DNA from: Paenibacillus flagellatus
GTDB taxonomy: Bacteria; Bacillota; Bacilli; Paenibacillales; NBRC-103111
Reading direction: 5' to 3'
Assembly: GCF_003217775.1 (NCBI RefSeq)
Contig: NZ_QJVJ01000010.1
Location: 62,001 to 126,000, forward strand
DNA: 64,000 nucleotides
Numbering within the stretch: the stretch's first letter is position 1; each line of letters starts with the position of its first letter. Positions 39,299 to 48,512 of the stretch are shown piece after piece. A program made the translations under genes and the position numbers. The notes beneath the pieces are model-generated. The model saw nothing but the letters and a program-made list of their open reading frames with translations, ran no database searches and was not told where the DNA came from.

Positions 39299-39327
39299 GA
39301 CCGGGTTCTGGGTATACGCATATGTTA
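39299..39327 (+). promoter_or_regulatory. Sigma-K-like promoter of the giant repeat-protein gene
   Basis: GACC (39299-39302), 16 bases, then CATATGTTA (39319-39327), a full CATANNNTA match. The geometry equals that at 27721-27749 and 34284-34312. The leader would be about 145 bases; the rest of this 299-base gap holds only the terminator above. Confidence 0.6.
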
Positions 39328-39478
39328 CAGATGACTATATAGCCGGCACAAAAGATGCTCCGTCGTCTAGCACCTAGCGTTTCGCCGCGAGGGAGGCCGT
39401 TTCCCGGCGGAATGCAAAGCGACATTCCCGACTCTTTTATGCCGCAACTATTTTCTGGACAAAAGAAAGGTGACCCGG

Positions 39479-42400
39479 ATGAAAAAGAACAGGCCGAACG
39501 ACGGATCGAGGCGAAAAAAGCAATCCGTACAGAGGATCTACAACGCGAACACGAACGAGCTGAGCTGGCTGGACGACGATAGAGAGAGAGTTCCCCGCAA
39601 AAGGAGATTCCAGGACGAAAGCCAGCCGGCCGTCGTCGACTCGCCGGCGCCCGAGAAGCCGGAAGAGCCGCAAACGAATATCGCCTCGGTAGCGGCGGTT
39701 TCTGCGGTCGCGATACCCGAGCCGGAAAAGGCTGAGAAGGTTGAACAGATCGAGAAGGTCGAAAAGGTCGAGAAAGTCGAGAAGGTCGAAAGAGTCGAGA
39801 AGGCCGAGCCGGCCAAGCCGGAGCCGATTCCTGCGCCGCCCGTCGAAATGTTCGCCGAGCCGGAAGACATTTCGCCGGTGCTGCTCCTGTTCGAACGCGC
39901 CCAGCACGAGAACGTCGCCGTCGTCTATACCGACGATATCGTCGACGAGGCGGTTACGAACGAGAAGATCGCGAACCGCGCGATCGACGGCACGAAGCTG
40001 AAGCCCGGCAGCATCGGCCGCGATTCGCTCGCCGACTACGCCGTGGACAACGCGAAGCTGGCGGAAGGCAGCGTAACGGCCAGCAAGCTGGCGCCTGCGT
40101 CCGTGGAGGATCGCCACATCGTGCAAAATACGATATCGGGCAAAAAGCTGAAGCCGAAGTCGATCACCGGCGACAAGCTGGTCGACAACAGCATTACGTC
40201 GGAGAAGCTGGCCGACAAGACGATCGATTCGATGAAAATCGCCGAAGGCTCGATCGAGGCGAAGCATCTGCACAGCCAATGCATCTCGACCGACCTCATC
40301 CAAGACCAGGCGATCGTCAGCGAGAAAATCAAGAGCGGCGCGATCTTGTCCATCAATTTGGCGAACGGTGCGGTCAATTCGGCCAAAATTGCCGACGGAG
40401 CCGTGCTGACGGAGAAGCTGAGGGAGGGCGCGGTCACGTCCGAGAAGCTCGGCGAATCGAGCGTCGGCACGATCCACCTGCAGAGCGGTGCCGTACTGGG
40501 GGAGCATTTGGCGGCCGGGTCGGTCGCCGCCGAACATCTGACCCCGGGAATCGTCCGGGCGGAGCATCTGACCGCGGAGTCGGTCGGCGCTCGTCATCTG
40601 CAGCCCGATTCGGTAACGGCCGCCAAGCTGGCCGCCGAATCGGTCGGGTCGTCGCAGCTGCAGCGGCATTCGGTCCAATCGTCGCACCTGACGTACGGGT
40701 CCGTACTCGAAGCGCATTTGTCGGAAGGAGCCGTCACGGCATCGAAGCTGGCGATCCGGTCCGTTACCGAAGCCGCGATCCAAAACGGCGCCGTTAGTGA
40801 AGGGAAGCTGGCGGAAGGCGCAGTGACGGAGCCGAAGATGGGCGACGGGGCGGTGAAGGCTCGCACGATCGCGGACCGGGCCGTCGAGCGGCGGCATTTG
40901 TCGCCGGGGGTGATCGGCACCGACGAGCTGGAGGCGGAATCGGTCGGCGAGACGGAGCTTGCGGAAGCGAGCGTCTCGACGGAGAAGCTGCAGAACGGCG
41001 CGGTGACGGAAGCGAAGCTGGCCAACGGGGCGGTAACGTCCGCCAAGCTGGCGCCGGGTACGGTAACGGCCGCTCATTTGGCCGACGGGGCGGTAACGGC
41101 GGAGCTGCTCGCGGACGGCTCCGTACAGTCGCGGCACATCGGGGCCGGCGCGATCGGGGCGGAGCAGCTCGGCAAGCATTCCGTCGGAGGAGAGGCGATC
41201 CAGGACTATTCGATCACATGGAACAAAATCGCGCTCGGTTCGATTACGCGAAACCATCTCGTGCAAGGGACGGTGTACACGCACCATATCGTCGACCATG
41301 CGGTGACGACGGCAAAGCTGGCGCCGGAGACGGTTTCGACCGACAAGTTGACCGACTTGGCCGTCACGAGCTCGAAGCTGGCCGAACGGAGCGTGACGGC
41401 CGCGAAGCTGACGCCGGACTCGGTGCACAGCTACCATATCGCCGAAGAGGCGGTCACGTCCGAGCATTTGGCGGCCGGATCGGTGCAGGCCGCGCATCTG
41501 GCTTACGGATCGGTCGAAACCGAGCACCTGGCCGCGGGAGCGGTATCCTCCGAAGCGCTGCGGAAAGGGGCGATCACGTCCGACAAGCTGGCGCCTTCGT
41601 CGGTGACGTCGGAGCATATCGCGAACGGTTCGATCGGAGCGGTTCATTTGCAGCGGCAATCGGTCGCGCCGGAGACGCTGCAGGACGGAGCCGTCGTCTC
41701 GTCGAAGCTGGCGCCGTCGGCCGTAACGGCGGAGCATGTGGCGAACGGGTCGATCGGGGCGGCCCATTTGCAGAAGCAGTCGGTCTCGTCGGAGACGCTG
41801 CAGGACGGATCGGTCGTTTCGTCGAAGCTGGCGGCATCGTCCGTGAGGGCGGAGCATATTGCGAACGGGTCGGTCGGGGCGTTCCATCTGCAGTGGCGGT
41901 CGGTCTCGTCGGAGACGCTGCAGGACGGCGCGATCGGACCGACGCATTTGTCGGACGAAGCGGTGACGTCCGCGAAGCTGGCGCCGAACAGCGTCGAAGC
42001 GGCCAAAATCGCGGACCGGGCCGTTACGTCCCGCCATATCGACGTCGGCGCGGTCGACGGCGACGGGATCGCCGCCGGCGCGATCGGGCCGGCACATCTC
42101 CGGCCGCGGGCGGTCGGGACGGATGCGCTCGCCGACGGATCGGTCGGAACCGACAAAGTGGCCGACGACGCGATCACCGTCGCGAAGCTGGCGGCCGGAG
42201 CCGTGACGGCCGACAAGCTCGCGCCGAACGCGGTGACCGTCGATCATTTGGCTGCGGACGCCGTATCCGGCAAACATATTCGTCACGAGGCGATCCAAGG
42301 GTTCCATATCAAGGGCGGCACGATTCGCGGCATTCATCTCGAGCCGGGCGCTATAACCGGAGACCATCTCGTCAATGACGCCGTCGGCGGCGAGAAGCTG

Positions 42401-44545
42401 CGTGACGGCGCCATCGCGGAACGCCATATCGGCGACGGAGCGGTTTCGACAGCCGGCCTTCAGGACGGATCGGTCACCGCGGAGAAGGTGGCGGACGGCG
42501 CGATATCGGCCGAGAAGCTGGCCGCGGGCAGTGTAGGCAGCGACCATGTCATGCCCGCTTCGCTGCTGAGCGTTCACTTGAGCGAGGGCGCGGTGACCGG
42601 CAGCCACGTCGCGCCGGAGGCGATCCGCGTCGACCATTTGGCGGACGGAGCCGTCACCGGCGAGAAGCTGGCTGCGGGCGTCGTCGGCACGGACCATTTG
42701 ACGGACGGTGCGGTGACGGCGGAGAAACTGGCGGCGGAGTCGGTGTTCGGAGTCCACCTTCATAACGAGTCGATCGAATCGCGGCATTTGAGCGACCGAT
42801 CGGTTGCCGAGGAGCATATCCAAGACGGCGCGATTACAAGCGCGATGCTGCAGGACGAAGCGGTAACGGGGGATAAAATCGCACCGGGCTCGGTCGGGGC
42901 CATCCACATCGCGGCCGGCAGCATTTACGGCGCCCATATTGCGACAGGCAGCGTAGTCGGACCGCATATCGCGACAGGCAGCGTGAGCGGCATGCATCTG
43001 GCGGCCGGCAGCGTCGCCGGGACGCATTTGGCGCCCGGCAGCGTAAGCGAGGAGCATCTGGCGGCCGGCGTTCTGAGCCGAGTGCGGCTCGCAGAGGGAA
43101 GCGTAAGCGGAGCGCACCTCGCAGAGGGAAGCGTGAGCGGAGCGCACCTTGCGAAAGGGAGCGTGAGCGGATCGCACCTCGCAGAGGGAAGCGTGAGCGG
43201 AGCGCACCTTGCGGAAGGAAGCGTGAGCGGAACGCACCTTGCGGAAGGAAGCGTGAGCGGAGCGCACCTTGCGGAAGGAAGCGTGAGCGGAGCGCACCTC
43301 GCAGAGGGAAGCGTGAGCGGAGCGCACCTTGCGAAAGGGAGCGTGAGCGGAGCGCACCTCGCAGAGGGAAGCGTGAGCGGAGCGCACCTTGCGAAAGGGA
43401 GCGTGAGCGGATCGCACCTCGCAGAGGGAAGCGTGAGCGGAACGCACCTTGCGGAAGGAAGCGTAAGCGGAACGCACCTTGCGGAAAGAAGCGTGAGCGG
43501 AACGCACCTTGCGGAAGGAAGCGTGAGCGGAACGCACCTTGCGGAAGGAAGCGTGAGCGGAACGCACCTTGCGGAAGGAAGCGTGAGCGGAGCGCACCTT
43601 GCGGAAGGAAGCGTGAGCGGAACGCACCTTGCGGAAGGAAGCGTGAGCGGAGCGCACCTCGCAGAGGGAAGCGTGAGCGGAGCGCACCTCGCAGAGGGAA
43701 GCGTGAGCGGGACGCACCTTGCGGAAGGAAGCGTGAGCGGAACGCACCTCGCAGAGGGAAGCGTAAGCGGGACGCACCTCGCAGAGGGAAGCGTGAGCGG
43801 AACGCACCTTGCGGAAGGAAGTGTGAGCGGAGCGCACCTTGCGAAAGGAAGCGTGAGCGGAACGCACCTCGCAGAGGGAAGCGTGAGCGGAACGCATATA
43901 GCCGAGAGGTCGATCGGCGTATCCCATTTTGCGCCGGGGACCGTTCGGGAGCTGCTGTTCCAAAGCGGCGGCGCACCGGTCGCCGACGGCAGCGTGACGT
44001 CGGCGAAGCTGGCGGCCGAAAGCGTCGGCAGCGAGCATTTGCGCCCGGGATCGGTGAAGCTGCATCACCTTGACCCCGACCTTCTGAACGCCCGCCTTGC
44101 CCGCGAGGCCGAGGAGGCGGCCGCCACCGTCCCCGCCCCGGCCGGGGAGCTCGAGGACGGATCGGTGACGGCCGCCAAGCTGGCCCCGCAAGCGGTGACG
44201 GGCGACCATGTGGCGGATGGCGCCCTATCGGCCGCCAAGCTCGATTTTCGTCCCGTAAGCTCGGTCGGCGGCATGGCCTCGGGAGCCGCTCTTCAGCAGT
44301 TCGGCATGCAGCCGTTCAAGTTCAGCGCTCTCGACGAGACGGTGGAAATCGTCGTCGAGCTGGACGCCGCCTTCGACTCGGCGATTTACGTCGTCGTAGC
44401 GATGGCAAACCATCCCGCTTGCCAGCCGATTTTGAAATCGCAAAACGGACGCCGTGCCGTCATCGAAGTGGTGCGGACGAAGTTTGTGCCGGAATTCGCC
44501 GGCATCGTCAATTGGATTGCGGCGGGAGAGAGAACGTCGCAGTAG
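39479..44545 (+). CDS. Giant decapeptide-repeat protein with WIAxGE tail
   Basis: A 1688-residue protein with no signal peptide, membrane segment or sortase motif. Residues 1-155 are basic then charged, including EKVEKVEKVEKVERVEK. From about 156 to 1590 runs an almost unbroken series of decapeptides (roughly 140 by length) of the form G-(A/S)-(V/I)-x-x-x-(K/H)-L-x-x; early units are varied, late ones nearly identical (GSVSGTHLAE). The period and small-residue pattern suggest a beta-solenoid fibre. The last 100 residues are a globular domain ending VNWIAAGE, which I associate with the WIAG-tail family of Paenibacillaceae (from memory, unverified). ATG 39479 is favoured by AAAGGTGA. With a sigma-K-like promoter and glycosylation genes next door, I infer a spore-surface scaffold. 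Confidence 0.85.
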   Translation: MKKNRPNDGSRRKKQSVQRIYNANTNELSWLDDDRERVPRKRRFQDESQPAVVDSPAPEKPEEPQTNIASVAAVSAVAIPEPEKAEKVEQIEKVEKVEKVEKVERVEKAEPAKPEPIPAPPVEMFAEPEDISPVLLLFERAQHENVAVVYTDDIVDEAVTNEKIANRAIDGTKLKPGSIGRDSLADYAVDNAKLAEGSVTASKLAPASVEDRHIVQNTISGKKLKPKSITGDKLVDNSITSEKLADKTIDSMKIAEGSIEAKHLHSQCISTDLIQDQAIVSEKIKSGAILSINLANGAVNSAKIADGAVLTEKLREGAVTSEKLGESSVGTIHLQSGAVLGEHLAAGSVAAEHLTPGIVRAEHLTAESVGARHLQPDSVTAAKLAAESVGSSQLQRHSVQSSHLTYGSVLEAHLSEGAVTASKLAIRSVTEAAIQNGAVSEGKLAEGAVTEPKMGDGAVKARTIADRAVERRHLSPGVIGTDELEAESVGETELAEASVSTEKLQNGAVTEAKLANGAVTSAKLAPGTVTAAHLADGAVTAELLADGSVQSRHIGAGAIGAEQLGKHSVGGEAIQDYSITWNKIALGSITRNHLVQGTVYTHHIVDHAVTTAKLAPETVSTDKLTDLAVTSSKLAERSVTAAKLTPDSVHSYHIAEEAVTSEHLAAGSVQAAHLAYGSVETEHLAAGAVSSEALRKGAITSDKLAPSSVTSEHIANGSIGAVHLQRQSVAPETLQDGAVVSSKLAPSAVTAEHVANGSIGAAHLQKQSVSSETLQDGSVVSSKLAASSVRAEHIANGSVGAFHLQWRSVSSETLQDGAIGPTHLSDEAVTSAKLAPNSVEAAKIADRAVTSRHIDVGAVDGDGIAAGAIGPAHLRPRAVGTDALADGSVGTDKVADDAITVAKLAAGAVTADKLAPNAVTVDHLAADAVSGKHIRHEAIQGFHIKGGTIRGIHLEPGAITGDHLVNDAVGGEKLRDGAIAERHIGDGAVSTAGLQDGSVTAEKVADGAISAEKLAAGSVGSDHVMPASLLSVHLSEGAVTGSHVAPEAIRVDHLADGAVTGEKLAAGVVGTDHLTDGAVTAEKLAAESVFGVHLHNESIESRHLSDRSVAEEHIQDGAITSAMLQDEAVTGDKIAPGSVGAIHIAAGSIYGAHIATGSVVGPHIATGSVSGMHLAAGSVAGTHLAPGSVSEEHLAAGVLSRVRLAEGSVSGAHLAEGSVSGAHLAKGSVSGSHLAEGSVSGAHLAEGSVSGTHLAEGSVSGAHLAEGSVSGAHLAEGSVSGAHLAKGSVSGAHLAEGSVSGAHLAKGSVSGSHLAEGSVSGTHLAEGSVSGTHLAERSVSGTHLAEGSVSGTHLAEGSVSGTHLAEGSVSGAHLAEGSVSGTHLAEGSVSGAHLAEGSVSGAHLAEGSVSGTHLAEGSVSGTHLAEGSVSGTHLAEGSVSGTHLAEGSVSGAHLAKGSVSGTHLAEGSVSGTHIAERSIGVSHFAPGTVRELLFQSGGAPVADGSVTSAKLAAESVGSEHLRPGSVKLHHLDPDLLNARLAREAEEAAATVPAPAGELEDGSVTAAKLAPQAVTGDHVADGALSAAKLDFRPVSSVGGMASGAALQQFGMQPFKFSALDETVEIVVELDAAFDSAIYVVVAMANHPACQPILKSQNGRRAVIEVVRTKFVPEFAGIVNWIAAGERTSQ
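43081..43920 (+). repeat. 30-bp tandem repeat array inside the giant gene
   Basis: About 27 back-to-back 30-bp units encode (A/T/S)HLAEGSVSG. From 43111 the variable codon reads Ala 12 times, Thr 13 and Ser twice. Two synonymous versions alternate: CTTGCGGAAGGA and CTCGCAGAGGGA both encode LAEG, with CTTGCGAAAGGG (LAKG) as a third form. Near identity at DNA level points to recent expansion by slippage or unequal crossover. There are no spacers, so it is not a CRISPR array. Confidence 0.97.
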
Positions 44546-44570
44546 AACGGTTCGAATCGAATACGTTTGG

Positions 44571-44614
44571 AAAGTCCCGGACAACGCCGCGTGGTCCGGG
44601 ATTTTCCTTTTTTT
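44571..44614 (+). terminator. Terminator of the giant repeat-protein gene
   Basis: AAAGTCCCGGAC (44571-44582) pairs with GTCCGGGATTTT (44594-44605), one G-U pair, with T runs after. Confidence 0.85.
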
Positions 44615-44624
44615 ACTTATACGG

Positions 44625-44805
44625 TTGGATTTCCTCCAATCGAATGACGAACGTAGGCCTCCTTCGGCCCCCGCCATTGGAAACGATCCAACAGACGGCC
44701 TCCACCCGCGTTCATACAGCCGAATCAGGACGATCCGATTGGATAAACTCCAATCGGCGGTCGTTTTCCGCCTTTATCGGGGTCGCGCTATTGGATGAAA
44801 TCCAA
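44625..44805. promoter_or_regulatory. Array of four TTGGA-N5-TCCAA dyads
   Basis: Exact dyads lie at 44625-44639, 44677-44691, 44739-44753 and 44791-44805, with steps of 52, 62 and 52 bases, close to 5, 6 and 5 helical turns. The N5 cores differ (TTTCC, AACGA, TAAAC, TGAAA), so the arms are what is kept. They fill the 453-base gap (44546-44998) between the repeat-protein terminator and the glycosylation genes. No gene is supported in this gap. Confidence 0.75.
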
Positions 44806-44998
44806 TGGGCTTCGTTCATCGTGCCCTTCCACGTTCTTTTGCGGCCGCAGCCGGGGCTTCCCGGCGACGGCGTCGCGTCCTCTCCCCCGGCGGACGGCCA
44901 GCCCTTTTTTCGGACAATCGGCACTTGCCCTTCCGCCGAATGCGGATTCTCATAGAATGATTGGTGAAAGCAGTCCACCCATTCGCGGAGGTGACGGT

Positions 44999-45808
44999 AT
45001 GCCCAAGCTGCGTAACGACCGCAAGCGGCGCGCGAGCATCGAAGGGGCGCATCGGTCCGTCCGATCCCCGGAAGAGCCGGTCGTTTCGGTCATCATTCCC
45101 GTCTTCAACGAAAGGAAAACGATCGTGCCCGTGCTGCGGAACGCGGCCCGGGTCCACCCGCAAACCGAAGTGATCGTCGTCGCCAACGGGACGACGGACG
45201 GCACCTGCCGGATCGCCGAGCGGATGGGGGCGCGGGTGATCCGCTATCCCGAGCGTCTCGGCCACGACGTCGGCCGATCGATCGGCGCCCGCTATGCGAG
45301 AGGCGCCGTCCTGCTATTCACCGACGGAGACATCGTCGTTCCCGCAAGCGACATGCGGGCGCTGGCGGACGCCGTCGGGCGGGGGGTGGACGTCGCGCTG
45401 AACAGCTACTCCGGCCCAACGCGCCAAAGAGAGAACGTGCATGGCGTCGTGCTGGCGAAGCATGCGCTCAACGCGGCTTTGTCGCGGCCGGATTTGAGGG
45501 GGGCGTCGCTGACGACCATTCCGCACGCCATCAGCCGCAGCGCCCTGTCCGCGATCGGCGTCGAGTCGCTCGCCGTCCCCCCTATGGCTCAGGCGATAGC
45601 CGTGCGAAAAGGACTGCGCGTCGAGGCGGTCCGGCTGATCGACGTCGGCCGCAAAAACCCGCTTCGCCGCAGAAGAAGCCAAGGAAAAGATCCGCTCGAA
45701 TCGCTCATCGTCGGCGATCATTACGAGGCGCTGCACTGGCTCGCGGCATCGGAGGGCGAGCGGGGCGGCCTCCCCGATCTCGGCCGGATGAGGGAAACGG
45801 TGAGGTGA
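44999..45808 (+). CDS. GT2-family glycosyltransferase, first gene of the glycosylation run
   Basis: A 269-residue GT-A enzyme. After a basic lead (KLRNDRKRRASIEG) come VSVIIPVFNERKTIVPVL, VIVVANGTTDGTCRIAERMGARVIRYPERLGHDVGRSIGARYA (in parts) and the DxD-like LLFTDGDIVV. The end has ESLIVGDHYEALHWLAAS. The following gene's product is a clear paralogue. GGAGGTGAC precedes the ATG at optimal distance. It probably transfers a sugar onto a spore-surface acceptor. Confidence 0.88.
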   Translation: MPKLRNDRKRRASIEGAHRSVRSPEEPVVSVIIPVFNERKTIVPVLRNAARVHPQTEVIVVANGTTDGTCRIAERMGARVIRYPERLGHDVGRSIGARYARGAVLLFTDGDIVVPASDMRALADAVGRGVDVALNSYSGPTRQRENVHGVVLAKHALNAALSRPDLRGASLTTIPHAISRSALSAIGVESLAVPPMAQAIAVRKGLRVEAVRLIDVGRKNPLRRRRSQGKDPLESLIVGDHYEALHWLAASEGERGGLPDLGRMRETVR

Positions 45809-45812
45809 ACGC

Positions 45813-46985
45813 ATGAGAACGAAACGATCCACTCGAAGGAGGACCCGTAACGATACGAGAAAGTCCAACGCGGCGTACGCGAGAAGAGCGATTCGCGGAC
45901 GTCGAACGAAAGGCCGGGCCGGCCGCCGGCTGTCCGCGTCGGCAAGGCGCCGCCTCCGGGGCCACGCGGGCGCCCGGCGCCCGCACATCGCGTCCGGCGC
46001 CGGGCCGATGCGGGCCGCGGCCGCCTACGAGGCGGGGCGGCTGGCCGCCGCGCAGCATCCGGTGCCGCCCGGCGCCGACCCGATCCGGTGGATCGGCGGC
46101 TGCTGGAGCGACTTATGCCGCGACCGGCCGCTGCATGCGGACGGCGCCGCCTACCGTCAGGCGGCCGACCGGTTCGCCGCCGGATACGGCAGCGTCAGCG
46201 GCCACCGGACGGACGACCGCGTCCTGCTGCCGACGCGGCGGTCGGTCGCCGCGGTCGTCTGCATCATGAACGAGGAAGCGACGGTGCCGCTGATCGGGGC
46301 GCAGCTCGCCCGCCTGTCGCTCGACGAAATCGTGTTCGTCGTGAACGGCTCGAGCGACGGCAGCTTCGCCGCCGCCCGCGCCTGTCCCGGCGCCACGGTC
46401 GTGCACGTCCCCGAACGGCTCGGCCACGACGTCGGCCGGGCGATCGGAGCGAAGCAGACGCGCTCGGACATCGTGCTGTTCCTCGACGGGGACATCCCGG
46501 TCGCCGCGGAGCGGCTCGTGCCGTTCGTAGCGGCCGTCGACCGCGGAATCGACGTCGCCCTGAACGACATTTCCCCTTACGTCGGCGACTTGTCGCAGCG
46601 CGATTCGGTGACGATCGTCAAGCAGTTTCTGAACCGGGCCGTACGGCGGCCGGACCTCGACGCGAATTCGCTGACGGCCGTCCCTCACGCCTTGTCCCGC
46701 CGGGCGATCGATACGATCGGCTGCCGGACGCTCATGGTCCCGCCGCTCGCCCAAGCGAAAGCGATCCGCGCCGGACTGACGGTTCGGGCGGCGGCCAGCG
46801 TGGACGTCATCGCGCCGAACCGGGTACGCGCGCACAACGACGGCGAGCAGAGCGCCGTTTCGCGGATGATCGTCGGCGACCATGTCGAGGCGATGGCCGC
46901 GCTGCTGCGGGAAGCGGGAGATCGGCTCGGCGAGCCCGACACCACCCGCAAGCGGCACCTGCTGTCGGGGGGTGACGCGTCATGA
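45813..46985 (+). CDS. GT2-family glycosyltransferase with long basic N-terminus
   Basis: A 390-residue protein. Residues 1-60 are extremely Arg/Lys-rich; 65-135 contain a helical region with AAAYEAGRLAAAQ; the catalytic GT-A domain starts near 145 (VAAVVCIMNEEATVPLIGAQ) and includes EIVFVVNGSSDGSF, ERLGHDVGRAIGAKQTRSD and IVLFLDGDIPV. The end MIVGDHVEAMAALL matches the preceding paralogue. The basic lead could bind an acidic surface or a coat protein. It starts 4 bases after the previous stop with AGGTGA overlapping it. Confidence 0.85.
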   Translation: MRTKRSTRRRTRNDTRKSNAAYARRAIRGRRTKGRAGRRLSASARRRLRGHAGARRPHIASGAGPMRAAAAYEAGRLAAAQHPVPPGADPIRWIGGCWSDLCRDRPLHADGAAYRQAADRFAAGYGSVSGHRTDDRVLLPTRRSVAAVVCIMNEEATVPLIGAQLARLSLDEIVFVVNGSSDGSFAAARACPGATVVHVPERLGHDVGRAIGAKQTRSDIVLFLDGDIPVAAERLVPFVAAVDRGIDVALNDISPYVGDLSQRDSVTIVKQFLNRAVRRPDLDANSLTAVPHALSRRAIDTIGCRTLMVPPLAQAKAIRAGLTVRAAASVDVIAPNRVRAHNDGEQSAVSRMIVGDHVEAMAALLREAGDRLGEPDTTRKRHLLSGGDAS

Positions 46986-47719
46986 CGCTGACGAGCATCA
47001 TCATTCCGACCTATAACGGCTTGTCGTATTTGGCGGATTGCATTGCGTCGATCCGCGCCTATACGACGCCGCCGTACGAAATTGTCGTCGTCGACAACGG
47101 ATCGACCGACGGTACGACGGACTTTTGCCGCCGCGAGTCGCTCCGCTTCGTCTCCCTGCCCGATAACCGGGGGTTTCCCGCGGCGTGCAACACCGGACTC
47201 CGGCTCGCCTCCGGCGACCGGCTCCTGCTGCTCAACAACGACGTGATCGTCTCGCACCGGTGGCTCGACAACATGGCCGACTGTCTGGACCATGCGCGGG
47301 ACGTCGGCATCGTCGGACCTTATACGAACTACGCGAGCGGCAAGCAGCGCATGATCGCGCCCTACGAGACGATCGGGCAGTACCACGAGATGGCGATCCA
47401 CCTGAACGCGCCGAACCCGTACCAGTGGCTGCAGGTCGACCGGCTCGTCGGGTTCTGCTTCCTGTTCAAGCGGGAGCTGTACGAACGAATCGGCGAGCTG
47501 GACGAACGGTTCTCGCCGGGCCACTACGAGGACGACGATTACTGCTACCGCGCGAGGCTGGCCGGCTACCGGCTCATGATCGCGGGCGACACGGTCGTCC
47601 ATCACCACGGCAGCGCCAGCTTCTTCAAGCAGGACGAAGGCCGTCTCGCCGCGCTCATCGACCGGAACCACCGGCTGTTCGTCGAGAAGTGGGGCGTCGA
47701 TCCTCTGGCGTTCGTCTGA
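46982..47719 (+). CDS. GT2-family glycosyltransferase (rhamnosyltransferase-like)
   Basis: A 245-residue catalytic domain. TSIIIPTYNGLSYLADCIASI, VVVDNGSTDGTTDF, NRGFPAACNTGL, LLLLNNDVIVSHRWL, and the later YEDDDYCYRARLAGYRLMIAGDTVVHHHGSASF are the hallmarks of the WbbL/GT2 rhamnosyltransferase-like group, with the EDDD catalytic acid region. The ATG overlaps the preceding stop (ATGA). With rfb genes following, dTDP-rhamnose as donor is plausible. It shares its second half with the protein at 53162. Confidence 0.9.
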   Translation: MTLTSIIIPTYNGLSYLADCIASIRAYTTPPYEIVVVDNGSTDGTTDFCRRESLRFVSLPDNRGFPAACNTGLRLASGDRLLLLNNDVIVSHRWLDNMADCLDHARDVGIVGPYTNYASGKQRMIAPYETIGQYHEMAIHLNAPNPYQWLQVDRLVGFCFLFKRELYERIGELDERFSPGHYEDDDYCYRARLAGYRLMIAGDTVVHHHGSASFFKQDEGRLAALIDRNHRLFVEKWGVDPLAFV

Positions 47720-47789
47720 ACGCCGTCGCGCGAACGCGCGAATTCGGCGGGCAAGCCGCAACACGAAACGGACAGGAGGAATGTTCTCG

Positions 47790-48512
47790 ATGAAAGGCAT
47801 CATTCTCGCGGGAGGGACCGGAACGCGGCTGTTTCCGCTGACGAAAATCGTCAACAAGCATATGCTGCCCGTCGGGAAATATCCGATGATTCATTACGCC
47901 GTCCAAAAGCTCCGGCAGGCGGGTATAACCGACATCCTTCTCGTGACGAGCAAGCAGTCCGCCGGTCTGTATGCGGACTACTTCGGAGGCGGGACGGAGT
48001 GGGGCGTCGACATTTCGTATAAAATCCAGGAATCGGCGGGCGGAATCGCCCAGGCGCTGGCGCAAGCCGAAACGTTCGTGCCGCCGGGCGAGAAGCTCGC
48101 CGTCCTGCTCGGCGACAACCTGTTCGCCGACTCGCTGGCCGGAGCGGCGCGCCGGTTCGCCGCCCAGCCGGAGGGGGCGATGGTCATGCTGAAGCCGGTA
48201 GACGATCCGCGCCGGTACGGCGTCCCCGTCCTCGAGGGAGGGCGGATCGCCAGAATCGTCGAGAAGCCGGCCGACCCGCCGACGAATTATTGCGTCACCG
48301 GCATTTATTTTTACGACTCCGCCGTCTTCGACATCATCCGGACCCAGCGTCCGTCCGAGCGGGGCGAGCTGGAGATTACGGACGTCAACAACGCGTACGC
48401 GGCCGCGGGGACGCTGACCCACGAGCTGTTGACCGGCTGGTGGACCGACGCCGGGACGTTCGATTCGCTGCGCGAGGCGACCGAATATGCGCTCCGGGGG
48501 GAATTGGAATGA
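47790..48512 (+). CDS. rfbA: Glucose-1-phosphate thymidylyltransferase (short form, SpsI-like)
   Basis: A 240-residue nucleotidyltransferase making dTDP-glucose from dTTP and glucose-1-phosphate, the first step to dTDP-rhamnose. It has KGIILAGGTGTRLFPLTK (nucleotide loop), VLLGDNLFADSL and NYCVTGIYFYDSAVF, and lacks the C-terminal extension of the long form. ATG 47790 is chosen over 47781 because AGGAGGA is 9 bases from the former and abuts the latter. It begins the four-gene rhamnose set. Confidence 0.95.
   Translation: MKGIILAGGTGTRLFPLTKIVNKHMLPVGKYPMIHYAVQKLRQAGITDILLVTSKQSAGLYADYFGGGTEWGVDISYKIQESAGGIAQALAQAETFVPPGEKLAVLLGDNLFADSLAGAARRFAAQPEGAMVMLKPVDDPRRYGVPVLEGGRIARIVEKPADPPTNYCVTGIYFYDSAVFDIIRTQRPSERGELEITDVNNAYAAAGTLTHELLTGWWTDAGTFDSLREATEYALRGELE

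Noticed and set aside
43081-43920. Possible CRISPR array
   Set aside because: The 30-bp units are contiguous, in frame and without spacers; no cas genes are present.
39437-44209. A 1590-codon open frame on the minus strand across the giant repeat gene
   Set aside because: It is the antisense of the 30-bp-period repeat, has no ribosome site, and its product is an Arg/His-rich pseudo-repeat. The plus frame has start signals, a promoter and a terminator.
44546-44998. Short coding frames across the TTGGA-N5-TCCAA region
   Set aside because: Repeated words such as WI-S/N-SNR appear because the dyads repeat in frame; no start signal or codon pattern supports a gene.
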